Shown here: positions 38,601-53,300 of the stretch, piece by piece
Position numbering within the stretch: position 1 is the stretch's first letter
Layout of the letters: the number at the start of each line of letters is the position of its first letter
Assembly (NCBI GenBank): GCA_036897525.1
Contig: JAYMTJ010000033.1
Coordinates: 34,442 to 98,441, forward strand
DNA: 64,000 nucleotides
Direction: 5' to 3'
Origin: Pelargonium x hortorum
Taxonomy: Eukaryota > Streptophyta > Magnoliopsida > Geraniales > Geraniaceae
Translations under genes and position numbers: made by a program
Notes under the pieces: generated by a model
Seen by the model: only the letters and a program-made list of their open reading frames with translations
Database searches by the model: none
What the model was told of the DNA's origin: nothing

Positions 38601-41600
38601 GAAAATTAGCGCACATCCTAATATTTTGTAAGGTATTGTTTCGGAAAAGAGAAAGGCTGAGGCCACCTAATAATATAACAAAAAAAAGAGAGTTGCCCTC
38701 TAATAAAGCAATTCTAAGGCCATTTACGTATGATTCTTCGTTTATTAAATTTCCTTTGATAACCCCCCACAGCTGGCTATATAAGATTTATGCCCTGAAA
38801 AGAGAATACTTTATTACGGCAAACCCCTTCTGGAAAGTTCCCGTTTTCCAGGCGAAGCGCTTATATTCTGGTCGAGTGTGCGATTCAAATCAAATAGGGT
38901 ATACAAGTTTGTATATACATTTACTAAACTTTTAATAACTGACGGAAAAGACTCTCTCACTGTATGTACTCACTAAACTAAAGTTTAACATATTATAAGG
39001 ACTCTTTTCTTTCTTTCTTTTCGTCTTAAAAATCCTATACACATCTAAAAAAAAGATTCTATTCTTTAATACAAAACAGCTCTTTATTGAAGTTTTTAGG
39101 CTAGAATCTTCCTAAATATTAAGCTAACTTATATATAAGTGTCCTGATTCAAAAAATACAGAACCATAGAGTTGCGCCCTCTAAAACAGCGTTAGAATAA
39201 ATAATAAAGGTAGTGCTAAGTGCTATTAAAATAAAAACTTGTACTCTAATAAATACTCTATCATCTATAGCTAACCGAACCGGGCTTTACTTTAACTTTA
39301 TAACTCTATTTCTTTACCTATAACTTTGTCTGTAACTTTTTTCAGAAATAGAACCTTCTCGAAAGCCGCCTTACTCTTAGGCATAACACCTATACGCTTT
39401 CTAAAGAACAAGGCTCAGGATCTCTATCTTCATGACAGCTTTGTTACTCCTAACTTTCCTCATACCTATACCTTTCTTACGGGACCTGCTTCCCTGTCTT
39501 ACTAGCTCTCTGCAGCCTGTACTGTACTTATTGTACAAGTCTTTTGTATTTGGTATATTTAAGTATGTAATAGGTTTTTTAGTACTTAGATAGAGTAATG
39601 GATGAATAGTCAATTCTTATCTTAGAAAATGCCTCGATATTCTATTCTCCTTACCTAAAATTGCCGGGATTCCTTTCATTCAAACCAATTACGCAATTGC
39701 CCCCCTTACCTTAGCCTTTACTTTATATGATATCGGGGATAATAATACGCAATACTAAACTAACCAAGTAACTCTACAAGTACAAGGAAATAGTTCTACC
39801 GATGGCAAAACCTTCATTTTGGTAAAATATACAGAGCTCGAGAATTGCCTTATATGATACCATAACAGTACCCTACCCTGCTCTAAGAAGGGCTCCAAAG
39901 TAATAAAAACTCTTAGCAACACTACCCCTAGTAGCTCACTTATAAAGCTTGTATAGGAGACGTCATTTTGCAAATAAATTCTCCTCAGTCCTATTTTCTA
40001 ACTTGTATTAATACAGGATGACAAATTCAGTCTGGAATACTTTTTTGCGCCTTTTACTATCCCTCTTTAACCCTTTTCAGTAGTGAAGCTCCTAGGAAAT
40101 TGAAATACCGTCCTATTTATCTCAGCAAAATTCTACTGGATTCTGGAGAGAAACTAAGTTGAAAGTCTACTATAACACTAAAAGGTAGGAGTCCTAACAG
40201 AGCATTCCCTTAAGAAATTCATTAAAATCCGCACCTGTAATCTAGCTAGTGAGGAAACCTTGAGAACCTCTAATCCTTAAGGTGCCCTTATATTCTAGCA
40301 ATCGACGGCTTTTGTTAGAGTAAGCCTTAATTTGAAACTCCCTTACTAAAATTGATTTATCTAGCTTTTAATGTTTGCTAGGTGAATTAGAATTATTCCT
40401 ACCTTAGTTACAAGAATAAAAAACTCTTTACTCCTCTGAAAGTGGAACCCCTTGAAGCCCACTATTGTCAAGCCAGGAACCGCAAGTATTCTCGACACCT
40501 AGTAATTTGACAAACTGTATACAGGACTCTATTTTCTTAAATATTAAAAAGCAAGCTTTAGTAATCATAGAACTTTCATCTTTCTCTTCATTTATACTTA
40601 ACTTATAGGTATACAGCCTAAAAAGATATTACAAAACACACCAACACCGAGGCGAGACTTTTAGTTCGCAAAGGACACTTTTAAGCTAATACTTACAATT
40701 TACTTACTTAGAGTAAAAAGTTCTCTTTATTTGTGAGAGATTCTATGTTTTTACAGCCAAGTTATTAATTACTAAGATTTCCTTGGGGTAGTTTTTTTGG
40801 ATGCACATTAAAATACTCTGTTTTTAGTGTCTTACTAAGCTAGCTAAGAAGAGTACTTGCAAGAGCTCTGGGATTTCATTATTTGGTAAAAAGCCCTGTT
40901 TCGTGATAAGTTTTGTCCCCTAGAAGGGTTCGAAGTGGAAGCAATAGGGAGAGTAATGGATTCCTTTAAGATATAACATAAAGCTTCTAGTAATAGCTTG
41001 ATTTGAAGGGAATTGCTAACTCATTTGATACCCCACCAAGTAAAGAAAAGAACTCAGAGCTACACCAGTAAACTTAGAACATAAGCTACAAAAAAATCTT
41101 AGAGTCGAGAATTCAGAAAGTATTTCTCTTATCTAAATAAGGGGGAACTCTTTCTTAATGGGGCACCCCATAGCCATAGCCTTCCGTTTTATCTCATTAG
41201 TTTTTAATTACTAGCATTTAGATACCAAAACAAAATAATACATCACGTATTTTAATTGGAAAAGGTTCCAGGCTTTACGCAGCAAAGCGTAACCTTCTTT
41301 ACGGTGCCCTTTTTTTTGCTCTCACAAATTCTCTAGGTTAACACCAACAAAGGTGTGCGCCTTTCTCTGATTTGAGTGTGACTTTATTCTTTGTTATACA
41401 CTTTCTCTTTTCAGAGTAACCCTTACTTTAGCCTTAATATGCTTTTTTCTTTGAAACTAAGAGAATTTTAGCGTAGGGAGGTATTGAACCTACAAATTTA
41501 CAGGAATTTAGAGGAGCCTTTTCTCCGGCTTACTGTACAGTATTTCAATACCCGGATTGATAGAATAGAATCTTTTTTTTATTCTGTACCCCTAAAAACT

Positions 41601-44600
41601 AAGGTCAAATAAAGCGATCTAAGGAAACTGAAAGGTATAGTTTATTTAAAAAGGGCACTTCATTTTAAGGATATCCCTTGAAAAAAGGTTTCGTGGTGTA
41701 TTTAACTGCTTTATAAGGAAGGCTTTCTCGTGTATCTCACCGGAAAATTTAGCGATAAGTTAGGTATAGGGAAACCCTAAATATACGTCCTGTTGCTCAG
41801 TTGGAACTCCTTTACTTGGGTCTTTTCTTTATAACTAGAGTGACCCGAGTAGGGTATTTGGGTTTCTAAAGTCTAAAGATAATCCAAACAATGAGCAGCA
41901 GTTCTTTGAAGGGATCCTATAAGCTTGGTTTACAAACTCAAGGATAAGTTCAAAAAAATCTAGTGATATGTTCTGTTCTACTCCTAAAAATCTTACACTT
42001 ATTCCTTATTTATAGTAATCCGGGTATTCCCCTCAGCCCTCAATTGCACCAAAGGATTCGTAGAAGATCAGCTAAATATATAAGCTAAGAGTTATGCACT
42101 AAAGTAGGGTTAGCTATTTATTATTAAGAGGTTCTCCTTGCCATGATAAAAGTAGTACTAAAATTCTAAAAGACTTTAATGCTTTGCTTAGAGTTCACAA
42201 AGGAATCTTACTTTAAACTTTCTTTCTAAAAATTCCCAGACTATGCCTATTAAGAAACTAAAATTTGTATGTGAACCCCAAGTACCAAACCCCGTTCAGC
42301 ATGTTATCAAGGAAAAAGAAAGCGACTAGACCCGTTCAGTTAAGCAAAGAAAGGTCTAGTGAGTTAAAGCTCTCTTGTGCTTTGTCCTTTTGTTTTGGAG
42401 GAGACTGATTTTCATTTTGAATAAAGGAACCTGTATTAGAATATGTAGGAGTAATCTCTGGGGAATTTCAGTACTTAAAGTTCCATGTGCTTACTCAAGG
42501 TACCTAGATTGCACGAGCATTGCGCATTTTGAATTAGGCAAGGACCAGCTAGATTTCCTTTTTATATTAAGTGTTTATCCGTTAAGGGCGTTAAGCACTG
42601 TTCACTAGGGAAACAACAAAAACCCCGTTAAATACTAAATACAAAGCAAAAAAAAGGCGCTCAAGCCAACAATCCAAGGAAGTCCTTTTAGTCGAAAGCT
42701 TCAAACCCTAACCCCCCGTAAAACTAAGTTATTTAAATTTAGAGTGTAGTCAAAGCCTGCCTTTACAAGCAGAAAGAGTTTTTTTACCTTACTTAGGTAG
42801 GGCTCCGCCTATCTTTGCTATATATTAAGCATTTCAAAAAAATCCTTCTATTCAATCAGATCAATGAATGTCTCACTCTCTTTTTTATCCATTTCGTTAA
42901 GCTGTCCTTTTGGATCGTAAGTACAGAAAGCACTTTCTTATCATTCATTATTCTTTTACCAGATACCCATGAAAAAAATCTTATAAGACTGAGAAGTTTG
43001 TTTACGAGACCCGCTCCCGAGACTCACTTCTCAGCTTAGTAAACAAGGTAAGTCTAATTGTTCTGAAATTCATACTATCACTAAACGAGATCCTTTTTCG
43101 AAAGTTTTTGTTCCCTTATCTCCAATTACTACGAGCTGCCCACGAATTCTTTAACAGGGGCTCCCCCGTATTCTCGTTTTTATACATGTCATGTAATGAT
43201 TCCGCTTTGTAAGAGATATCACGGGTATATGATACTGGTTCCCCTTTTCCCGACCCTTATTTCCCTCACTCTAATTTTATCGAGTCTTTTTACTTGCTTT
43301 GTTACTTTTAGGCTAAGCTTCCATTTAGAAAAGCGAAGTCTATTCTACTAGAATGGGAGAACCTTATTTTACAGGGTATTTCGTATAAGTATAACCTCTT
43401 CTTAACTAGAGATCCAAATGTTTCCGGTTTTGTTGTAACTCTTGGGACATGCTTTTTTCTACCTTGTTGACTTTTGGGGTTGTTATAAAGAGTAACCCTA
43501 CTCTATTGTACTGATCTAAGTAAGAAATAGACTTTGTTAAGGCTACTGCTCGGATATCCAGATGGCGTTTCTTAGTTAATATCTCTTAAGTAAGCAACAG
43601 GGATTTGAGGGTTATTAGATTAGAAAGGATCCCCTTTTGTTTTGTGGAAACAACTTTTGAAGATTATGAGCCGGGCATGTCTTCTGATATTTCACCCCTA
43701 GACGTGAGTAGTAAATCTGGGTAGGTTTTTGTCATTGTTTCTAATTTGTATTACTGGAGTTAGTGAAGTTTCCCGCGATATTGTATTGGGGATTTCATTC
43801 AAAATTTAGGAGCTACCAAGCATCCTGTCTCAAACTCAAGGCAAGAGTCAGCACCTATACCAGGGTCCTTTCTTTAGTCCAGTAACCGGTTTCTTCTATG
43901 AATTCCCTTTTTTATTTAACAAATATCCTTTCTTTTGCCGGAAATTTAGGACTCCCTTCATTTTTTTAGTAGCCTTTCTTTAGACCCGAAGGAAATTTAT
44001 TTGACACACCCTCCAAACCTATCCTTTCGGCAATGTAGCTATGATATATCTTTTTAATAAAAGAAACTTACGAGACTAGGTCAATATTACAATAAAGTTT
44101 ACAAAGGAAAGAATGAAATTGACATGCATACATATAATACACTAGGAAAACAAGATTTTCGGTTATCAATATAAGTACAAAAAGTGATTCATATTAATAA
44201 AGATTTTCATACATGTTTGATCAAAAGCTCCAGAGCATGGCCCCCCTTTTGCTCAATACAAAACTTTAGGCTTACAGGGTTTCCCTTTTCGGGAATAGGA
44301 TATGCAATCTCTTGTAGAGTAGCCTAGGCGGGTTCCTTTTTAGGGATTTCACTGAGTATAACATAAGATTTAGAACTTTGGAGTCGTAGGTTCAAAAAGT
44401 ATTTAAAGGATATTTTAGCGTTCAGGGTTCATTCCTTTTTACAGGCTCTTTTGTTTGATATCTACTATAAATATAGGAACTCTTGAAAGGAAGTAAGGTA
44501 ACCAAAATATCTGTACAAGTACTTCTTTCCTTATAATCACTGAAGTTTCACTTTATTCTATATCTTGCATGCAATACACGGGAAATCTTATTTATTTAGG

Positions 44601-47599
44601 TTCGAAAACTTCAACATAAGTCTTTATTATTTATAACTCAAGAGTATGTCGTATTTGGACAAGCCCCTTAGTTTAAAAATCAAGAATTTCCTCCTTTTAT
44701 TTTAAGGGTAACGGGATTAGAGCCTGCAAGCAAACTTCTTTATATGGAAGGAAAGATCTCTTTTTTTTTTAATTAGAGACGGGTACTGCTTGCTGATTGC
44801 TTTAAAGTAGTTGTCATTTAGGAGAATAAAGAAAGGATTCCTTACAGCTTTTAAAATCTTAATAGTTGTTTTGGGCTAATAAGCATACACGTAATAAAAA
44901 AATCCAAGAAAGAGTATAACTGGGTGTTTGCTACATAGTAATTTGTATCCTCAAGAAATAAGTTCATTTCTATCAAGGAGTGTTTTCTTAATTATAAAAT
45001 AGTGGCGCTAAGTAAGTCCTGGAGACTTTTCTGGGGTTGTAAAAGCTTCTTTTTGCTTATGTATGTGGAAAAATCTTTATAAGGATTCCGTGTAATCCGA
45101 AAGAAGCTGTCCATGGTAGATCTACAGTGTAAATAGCAAAAAATTGTGAATAAGTGCTACCCCTCTCAAGTGAAAACAGGTCAACGTAAATTCAGCTAGG
45201 GGTAACTCTTTAACCCCTCTAGGTATGCCTGGATATTTAGAGTTCTTGCAAAAGCACCCTTACCTTACGCCTTTAAGCAAGCATTGGTTTGGAAACTATA
45301 AAGAATTAGAAAGCTAAAGAATTTAGCCATATATAACTAACTATAACTAGCAAAAGAATCTACCAATAGAAAATGTCTAGCCAAGAAACTAAGGAAACTC
45401 CTCAACAAGTTAAGCAACCGGGGAGAGGGGTCTACTAAAGTCTAGATATTTCGGTTTTGAGTCTTAAAAGGAAATCCTATAGAAGGAATTCTAGGGGTTT
45501 GAGGTTTGAACCCTTGTCATTAACAACGCTTTGAATCGTCAGTAGGCAGAAATTTCCTATTAAAATAAAAAAAATATTACAAGCTTTCTCTTTATCTAAA
45601 CTGAGCAGTTCTTTTAAGTGGTTTTCTTTGTAGAAGTTTTTTCTTGATATTTAGCAAACAGAATCCTAGATTTAGGTTATAAAGTAAAGTAGTAAAACCT
45701 AAAATGCCTTACACCGGAACTAAATCCAAATTACAGGGATGAGCTTTTCGAAAGGAAGAACCTCTCAGTACTTGTCAGAAAGGGGAGGGGGTCTTATACG
45801 AGCTGTAAAGTGGAATACACTTACATAGAAAATCCGAATATAAAGACAAAGTGGGATCCGAATAAAAAAAATATCTATATAAAGAATCTAGGCCCAAGCA
45901 CTTTCCCTATGAATCTTAGACTAGTTTCACTTAAAAAATCGCTAGGTATACAAGATTTCTTTGCTCTTGAAGTTACCTTTCATTCAAAAGAGGGGTTTAG
46001 AAAAAAATGATAAGTCTATTCTCTATTAGCATATATTAGTATAAAAAGTCTTATAAATAAAAGGATTTTTTGGTAAGCTCAATCTTGGGATTTTACAAGC
46101 CTCAAATTCTAGAAGTTAAGATATCTCTGTCTTTTACTCTATCAGAATCCTATAATACCATCACTAAACGAAATCTAGTAATTAAAGATAAAGAAGGGTT
46201 TTCATGTTGCTAAATGAAGAGGCTGTAATAAAAAAACTAAATTAGATCTAGCGGTATAGGGGGCGCTCTCGTGTTAACCTCGAGGAGAATAGGAGACTGG
46301 GGTGTAGAAAAGTCAAAAAACTTGCTGCTGGATAGTACTCCTTTTAAGGACTTCCAAACTTAAGATTAAGAAGACATTCTTGTAATAATAAGAAACATTT
46401 TACTAATTAAAATTATCGGCAGTAAATTAAGAAACGCTCGATTTTTGTATAAATTCTTGCTTATATCGAGAGTTCTACAAAAAAATGATAGGTTTTACGT
46501 ACTTTATTAGGGGCCTTTTTAAACGCTTTATTTATTATCACGGATCCAAGAAACAGGACAAATATGTTAGATTGCTATAAGATTGGAACTAACCTTTGTC
46601 AATAGGGAATCCTAGAAAACTGAGTTAAAGTATTGCAAGAAAGAAACTTAGCTATCTATAGAAATGACTTACTTTTTACTTATATTATAACTCAGGAATA
46701 CTTTCGTTTATTCTTCTTGACAGTTATTTATTTGATTGAATTCTTGCATCTTTATCACAACAAATGAATTTTTTCTCCTACCCCAATCCCAATCTTTCTA
46801 AAGGGACACTCTTAAAACCTAGGCATAAAAGGGTTCTCGATTCTCCTATTCTCCTGAATTTCTTTTAAGGCTTTGAAATTTTACTAATACTAATAATGGC
46901 TCACTCCAGTTAATAAATAATAGTAACGCAGTCTTTTTCTTACAAACAAAAACAAAGCACAGTCCAAACAGGCATACATTTCTGTATACTAATACCCCGC
47001 TCTCTAAAGCGTTGAGTAAAAAGAAAGAGACTACGTCTACTTTGTCAAGGAATACTAAAGAAAATTCTCGTTCATACATAAAAGTTTGTTTCACCTGAAC
47101 TAAAAAGTCTACCCTCGTAAGTTACCCTCTTGTAACTGTTCCTACTCTTCTACCTCTAGCTTTTGGAGGGAACCCTCGCTAATATAAGGCACGACTATAC
47201 TTTTTTTAACTTTTAAGGAACGGGACTGACACAAAAATTGGGCAAGAAAAAAACCCAGCATTAGCTTCATAAACGGGGTCGTCAACAAAGAATATTTAAT
47301 AGCACTCTATAAACCAGAGCCTCTAAAATGCAGAAATCTCACAATACTAAGGCGGTTCTACTGAAGTTATAGGAATTTCGGAGCCAGGATACCGAGAGAG
47401 TACTTTAGCCCATTTTTTGAATATTTTTAGCTTAGCAAAGAAGAGAAGGTGTTAATTCTACGATTATGCCTGTTATATAAATAGGTTTCTCCGGGGCATT
47501 TTGAAGTCAGGTGTGTATTACTAATTTCCCTTTGTTGGCAGTCATTCAAAATGTTGGTATACTCAGAACACTACTTATTAAAGCTCTTTCACTCCGCAA
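35601..47599. other. Non-coding A+T-rich spacer
   Basis: No gene recognised in 12 kb. The longest open frame (38636-38935, plus, 99 codons, starting at TTG) has many lysines and arginines but no recognisable family, and chance frames of this length are expected. Other frames at 39401-39973 (minus), 42375-43039, 45810-46010 and 46846-47094 (minus) are similar in quality. The third copy of the dispersed 43-bp repeat lies at 37219-37263. Confidence 0.55.
37219..37263 (+). repeat. Dispersed ~43-bp repeat, copy 3
   Basis: Shares TATCGATAA and AGGAATATTC with copy 1 and CATGAGGAAT with copy 2, in the same order. Each pair shares words the third lacks, which fits independent decay of one ancestral sequence. 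Confidence 0.55.
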
Positions 47600-47733
47600 A
47601 GCTCCAGTAGATGGATGTTTCTACTACAAGTTTCAATCCTCAAAGCATAAAAACATGATGAATTCTTCTAAACTATAAGGACTATCTCTAGTCTCTAGTA
47701 CTACAAACTAACTATAGAATACAACTCCTATCC

Positions 47734-47768
47734 GGGTATACAATAAGTCTGGGGAATACAATAAGTAC
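47734..47768 (+). repeat. Imperfect ~17-bp tandem duplication
   Basis: GGGTATACAATAAGTCT is followed directly by GGGGAATACAATAAGTAC. The core ATACAATAAGT is identical and the edges differ. Two units only. Confidence 0.55.
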
Positions 47769-49096
47769 AGCTATCAAGAACAAATAGGTATAGCCGCAAT
47801 CCTAACCAAGGCCCATGAAGAACAAGTCAAAGAGTAAGGTACAGAGTCAAGCTAAGAATCTAAGAACGGTCTTATTCTACTTCGAGCTTTGAGCAAAGCT
47901 ATTTCAATTCAAAGTGCAGGTTTTAAGATTCTGAATTAAGACTGGGATCTAAGAATAAAGTTTAAGGGATTGCTTGTTCCTGTGTTTCGAGGTTTCAGGG
48001 GCTTTCTCTCTAAGAGGCCAGCAATTAAAATGTAGGAAATCCAAGGCAAGTTAAATGTATCCAACAAAAGGTTTTCTAGTTTCTACTCTATTTCTATAAG
48101 GGCACTCTCTGTTCCTGGTTTCATTATTTAAGGAAGTTGTCTATTTAGTGCTCAAGGGCTTGGGTTTCCGATTCCTAGATATGAAATATTTTCTTTTAAG
48201 GGATTAAAATGAAAGTAAGGTGTTTCCCGTAGTCAAAGTCAATTTTTTTAAGGTCCATTTTCTTGATGTTGGTTATTCTGAACAAGTTAAAGGCTTTCTA
48301 AAGAATACTATAAGTACTGTAATTAATTACTGTGAATAATACATTTTCTACAGGCTAATATAGAAGGAAACTCCAGAGCTTAACCGATTTCTATTTGTTT
48401 AGGAAAGAAAATTCTTGTATTAGTTAAGCAGTTGCTAAAGAATTGCTTCTAATGGAAAACAAGGTCTCCGTATTGGCAATTTGGTCTTGTAAGCCGGCTA
48501 AGAATTCTAAAGAAAACAGTTTCTTGAGGGACAGTTTAGTTTAGGAGTTTCAAGCTATGAAATAGATTTAAGCAGTAGCTCTTGGAAGGTAGTCTTTGTT
48601 TTTTGCAAGCTAGCCTGTGCAAGGAGATTCTATTGTTGTATATTCTGAGTTGAGAGTATATTCCCTTACAGTTTAGGAACTCGATATAACTCTCTGAAAT
48701 GTATTCTTCTGTGTAAACTGGTAAAGGAATTTCTACTTCTAAACATCATTCTAATTATTCCTGGTGGGTTTTGTATTGGGAGTTCTAATGGAGGCCTCTC
48801 TTTCCTTATAGTTATAGCTGGCAAAGAATTACTGGAATAGCTATGCTGGATAACATATTCTTATATTCCTATTCTTTACTAGAAATCCTAAGTCTTAAAG
48901 CAAAGCTGTAGCTATAAGGATTCTAAGACTTAAATGTGTTCCAGTTAAACAATTGCCAGAGCCTAGGTCTAAAGGATTTAGGAGATTCTATTGTTCTTTA
49001 TATTCCTAGTATTTGAGAGAGATAGATAGTTTAGGATATAACTCGATATATGTATTGTGGCTTTGAGTGAGATAGCCAAGCAAATAAGGTGTTCAA

Positions 49097-49110
49097 GATA
49101 ACAGATAATT
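49097..49110 (+). repeat. GATAACAGATAATT word, copy 2
   Basis: Exact 14-base match to 34118-34131. Its significance is limited on its own; see that entry. Confidence 0.3.
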
Positions 49111-50368
49111 GTAGCTATTATCCCGGTTAAAGTGAATTGGAAAGCTAAGGTGTTGATTCTAAGCTTAAAGGAAGTTGCCTGTTCAATCCCTAGTTTCTCT
49201 TTTTGGGTAATTAAACAAACAAGTTAGGAGTCTCTTTTATATAATATATAAAGTAAGCAAGGGTTTTTGGAGTTTTTCTCTATTCATTTCTAAAGGGGTT
49301 TCCTTGAATCGAATTTGTACTAGTTTTTTAGGGGTAAGTTCAAAGAAAGGTTTAAATATTAATTTAGACTTTAATATAGCCCCATTTTTTAATGCAAGAT
49401 TTAGAGTAATTTGTCTTTGTTTGCATACTACTCGCGGGACTCAATTAGCTATACATAAAATAGCGGCGTATGCTTGGACCTTTAGTAGTCCTCTATATAA
49501 TCCTGAGTTATGGTAAAGTAAAGTTTATAAGCTAAGGCCGGCGTAGAGTAAATAAGACATCCTGTGTTCCTTAATTAAAGGTTTACCAGCCCCCTTTAAA
49601 TAGGCCCTCACTTTCAAAATATTTTGACTCCTCTTTGTAGTCAGAGTGCTCACACTATCTTATTTGTTGATTTTATGTAACTTGCAAGAAGCTTTCGATA
49701 TGACCAAAAGGCTAACTCTTACTTGGGTTATAGACTCGGAGAAGTTTAAGAGCTAGGTACATTAAAAGGGGTTTTCGTCCTTAGGTAATATAGCCAAGTC
49801 TAAATTCAGGACTCAACTGATATAAACAGAGCTCTTTAGAAAACTGAGTATTTAAAAGAAATAGAAGTCTTAGCCCTTCCTAACCCTTGTAAGAATTTAA
49901 AGAAATAAAGGGGCCAACTGCAATACCTTTTTATATCTCTATCTACGGGAACTAAGAAGCTTGTCCCTGATTGCAAAGTGTCCTTATTTTATTTAGCGGG
50001 AACGCTTTAGGAGCTTTCTTAAGACGGTTGGGGTACGTCTTGTTTGTTGGTTGAAATACAAGGAAGGGATACCCCAATTTAATCCATTGCATTTCTTGGA
50101 AAAATCCCCTGTGTATTAAGGTAACTGAATATATAAACGCAAGCTATTATAAGGGGTTCTTTATAGTTAGGCACTCGATGAAAAGCAAAAAATCCTTCTG
50201 TTTATTAACGGACTTCAACATTATAGCATATTGCTCTTAAAGTCTAATTTTTACATTATCCGCTTTTGTTTTGAACTAAGTGATATAGTCAAATTAATCC
50301 GTTTTCGTTTTAGTAAGATTCTACTTAAACTTACTATAACTAGATTTCAAAATCAAGTCTATATCTAC

Positions 50369-50392
50369 TTCTAAAAGGGATCCCTTTTAGAA
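50369..50392. repeat. Perfect 24-bp palindrome centred on GGATCC
   Basis: All 24 bases equal their reverse complement; the central 20 read CTAAAAGGGATCCCTTTTAG and the outer pair is TT/AA. The symmetry breaks at 50368 (C) against 50393 (A). It is the most extended member of the G-then-C palindrome class and could extrude as a cruciform, or form a hairpin in RNA from either strand. No gene lies within kilobases, so a terminator role is not supported. Confidence 0.85.
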
Positions 50393-53300
50393 AAGGTCTA
50401 TATTAAGGTATCTCTACGTCGAGGATAAAAGGCTAGTTTCAACCCTTAAGGACAGGCTCTTTTTCTTCAGAAAACAAACTTATAGCGCCTTGCATAGAGT
50501 TAGGAATACACAGGGTAATTTCCCTGAACAGGTGACTGACTATAAAAAAGAAAGTAAGTAAAAACCGGGTTAACCTGCATTTCTAGAAAGCCTTGGTAGT
50601 AGGGTTTATAAGTTTTTTTGGAAAACTATATAAGCACAAAAGTTCCAATCAAAAGCTCTATACTCAAGAGCGGTGTTAAAGCGTAGATACCCGACTCTTG
50701 ATTTCTTACAGAGATTTTAGAGTATAACTCTTTGATACTAACAGCGGTACTAATTTAAGCAAAAGGACTTCGCAAGGAAAAAGGTATAGATCTAGGATAA
50801 GACCCCACTACAAAATTGTGCCTATACCCGAGAATTTTAACTAATAGTAAAGCACAAGGGGTCTCCCTCAAAACTATCAGAGTAAGCTTTCTATAAGGAA
50901 TATCCTAAATAAAAGGGAATTCCTAGAGTTTGTGTGCTCTTTTTTTTCAAAAAAGGGTGTAAGTAAGTACGTGCCTAAGCAGAAGTGATTTATTTAGAGA
51001 TCCAGGGAGGGCGATCCTTGAAAAAATCTTAGTAGTACCTAAAAGAAATTTTGCGTAACCCGAGTTTATTATATTTATACTTGTTTATTCCTTTTTTTAG
51101 AAGTATTTAAACCCTATTTCAAGGTTCCTACTCTTAAAAATCTTATATACTTTAATAGGGTCATCCCAGAAAGAGCCTGCAAGTTTATTAGAGACCCAAG
51201 ATCCCCAGGAATAGCTTCCAAAAAGAGCCTAAATCTCCTGAAAATTGAGTTTATCAAAAGGAAAACCTTACTTACAAGCAAGCCATAACCCTCTTAAGGA
51301 CCGCTCACTTGACAGTAGAAAAGTATAAGAGAGCTGGTCTAGGAACTTTTATAGAAATTGTTAATTCTTGGTGTTTCTAGTTTTTAAGCTGTAAGGTAGT
51401 AGGTTAATTATTCGAGTCTTTTAGAGTAACCTATTTAGTAGCTGTATCTATAGTTTAAGAATTCCCTCTCTGTCCTCTTTGAGATCCTATTTGAAATCCT
51501 AAAGCTGGACATATAAAATAAAAGCAAACCTTCTCTTCTATCCGTGCCAGATCCAGGAATAAATAAGTACTTTCCCTTCAAATACTACCGATACCGATTT
51601 ATCTGTTGAAATGCCAAAAAGCATAGAGCAATTACCCGAAATGAACTTACTTCCTTTTAGATTACTTACTTTCCTAGAGTGGAAGCACTAACCAAAATAA
51701 GAAGTGACTCCTTGCCATTCCCGTAGCTATAGGAGGAAAGACACTTAGAGGGCTATTGATAAATCATTCTTACCGACCCAGATCTTAGGGAGGTTAATCC
51801 CATAGAGTTTCTTGAGGAGTAAAGGAACACATTAACCCAGCTGCTTTTTTTTATTCTTCTTAATGACTTACTCCTTGTATTTGTAGAAGAAGAAGAGGAG
51901 ATACCTACTTGAGAAATAATGATATATTAGGGTCTTAACTGTATTAGATTAGAGAGTATTCTAGTTAGTATAGTCTGATAGTAATTGTTATAAGGAGAAT
52001 TCCTCTAGTTCCTTGCTCTTATCAAAAGGAGGAGATAATCATCCTAAATAGTCCTTTATTAATCTTTCTACAGTAGCATCGCGGAAGGAGGGAAGGGCAT
52101 CTATAGTCTATTGAGTATACCTGACTTACATTATGACAGCAAAGCAACAAAAAGAAAACAGGACTTAAACTCTTTACTTTAATCTGGAAAATGGGAAACT
52201 AAGGACTTTCATTAGCCGTATAAGCCCCCTATCTTTAAATGACTCCAAACGAACAGGCCATGGGAACACTGCTTAAGAGCCTACTTCCCTTCTTTTTTGA
52301 CTTACTTGCTTCATACCGAGTTTCATGAGCTAGACTTTCCCTTTTCTAAAATAGAGAACCCTATTTTTCAGGAATAAACCTATTATAAAGTACCTCTTCT
52401 TTGGCTTTGGGAATCCATTATAACTCTTTATTTGAAAAAAAAAACTCTTATTATTGACTTCTTTCTATCTAATATGACTTGTAAAGCTATAATAATTAAT
52501 AATAGGAACTGTAAGATACCCTCTTCTTGCTTGTTAGGGTTTCCTTATCCGGAAACTTACAACAAAACTTGGGTATTATACTCTAAAAATTAACGCAGAA
52601 GCTAGATTTCTTAGAGCAGGGGTCTCTTAATGACTCGTACGTATGTTTGTATAGTTTCAGGCAGTTGGTGTAGTATTAAAAAAAAAAAAAGGTAAATCAT
52701 ACATAGCAGGACTCTAAAGCACCTTATAACGCACTAAAAAGGGCATACGCTAGCCTTGGGGTTGGGGAACCTAGAACCCTCTGTGACACGCTGCCTGTAG
52801 ACTGCGAAGTTATTGTTTGTAAAGGATTCCTGCTACGAGCAATAAATGGGGTATAAAAAAAAAGGTATTCTTACTCTCTTTTTGAACGAGTTTCACAATC
52901 AGACGAGAACTTAAATTAAAGAAAAAGAACCCCTGCGATTCTTTTAAAGAATCTAATCATTTACATAGAATTGCTAGGAATTCTAGTCAGTCTCATCCAA
53001 GGTTTAGCTTTTTTTTGCCGGTCCTTCTTTATCTATGATGGATTGCTTTTAAATTCAAAAAGGGGGGTCGCTCTTGAATTACGAGGACGGGACGCGGAAT
53101 AACTAACAATTCTTATTTATTACTTACAGGGTATCCTAATTACTTTCCTGAAATATAGCCACCGGAAATGCCATCACATCATTAACTTTTATGACACCCT
53201 AAGTGCAGTTCGAAGTTTCATGATTTGCCTATATATCCTTGCTATAAAACTAAAAGAGTTCCTTTCTTTTCTCAATGTGCTTAAAGTCAGCTTCTAGTAA

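Larger units (their letters stand above)
47600..49250. other. Non-coding island of different sequence style
   Basis: Like 32.8-35.6 kb and 61.3-62.85 kb, this stretch has few G-then-C palindromes and many AAGCTA, CTAAG and TTCTA words. It shares a 14-base word with 34118-34131. No open frame worth reporting and no RNA gene seen. Confidence 0.3.

Noticed and set aside
41471-41560. Minus-strand tRNA-like 3' half (TAGGTTCAATACCT followed by CCCTACGC)
   Set aside because: The T stem has a mismatch, no matching acceptor 5' strand or convincing anticodon arm could be drawn, and the spacing does not fit a cloverleaf.
45490-45560. Minus-strand tRNA-like segment around GGGTTTGAGGTTTGAACCC
   Set aside because: Only three T-stem pairs form and no anticodon stem of five pairs is present.
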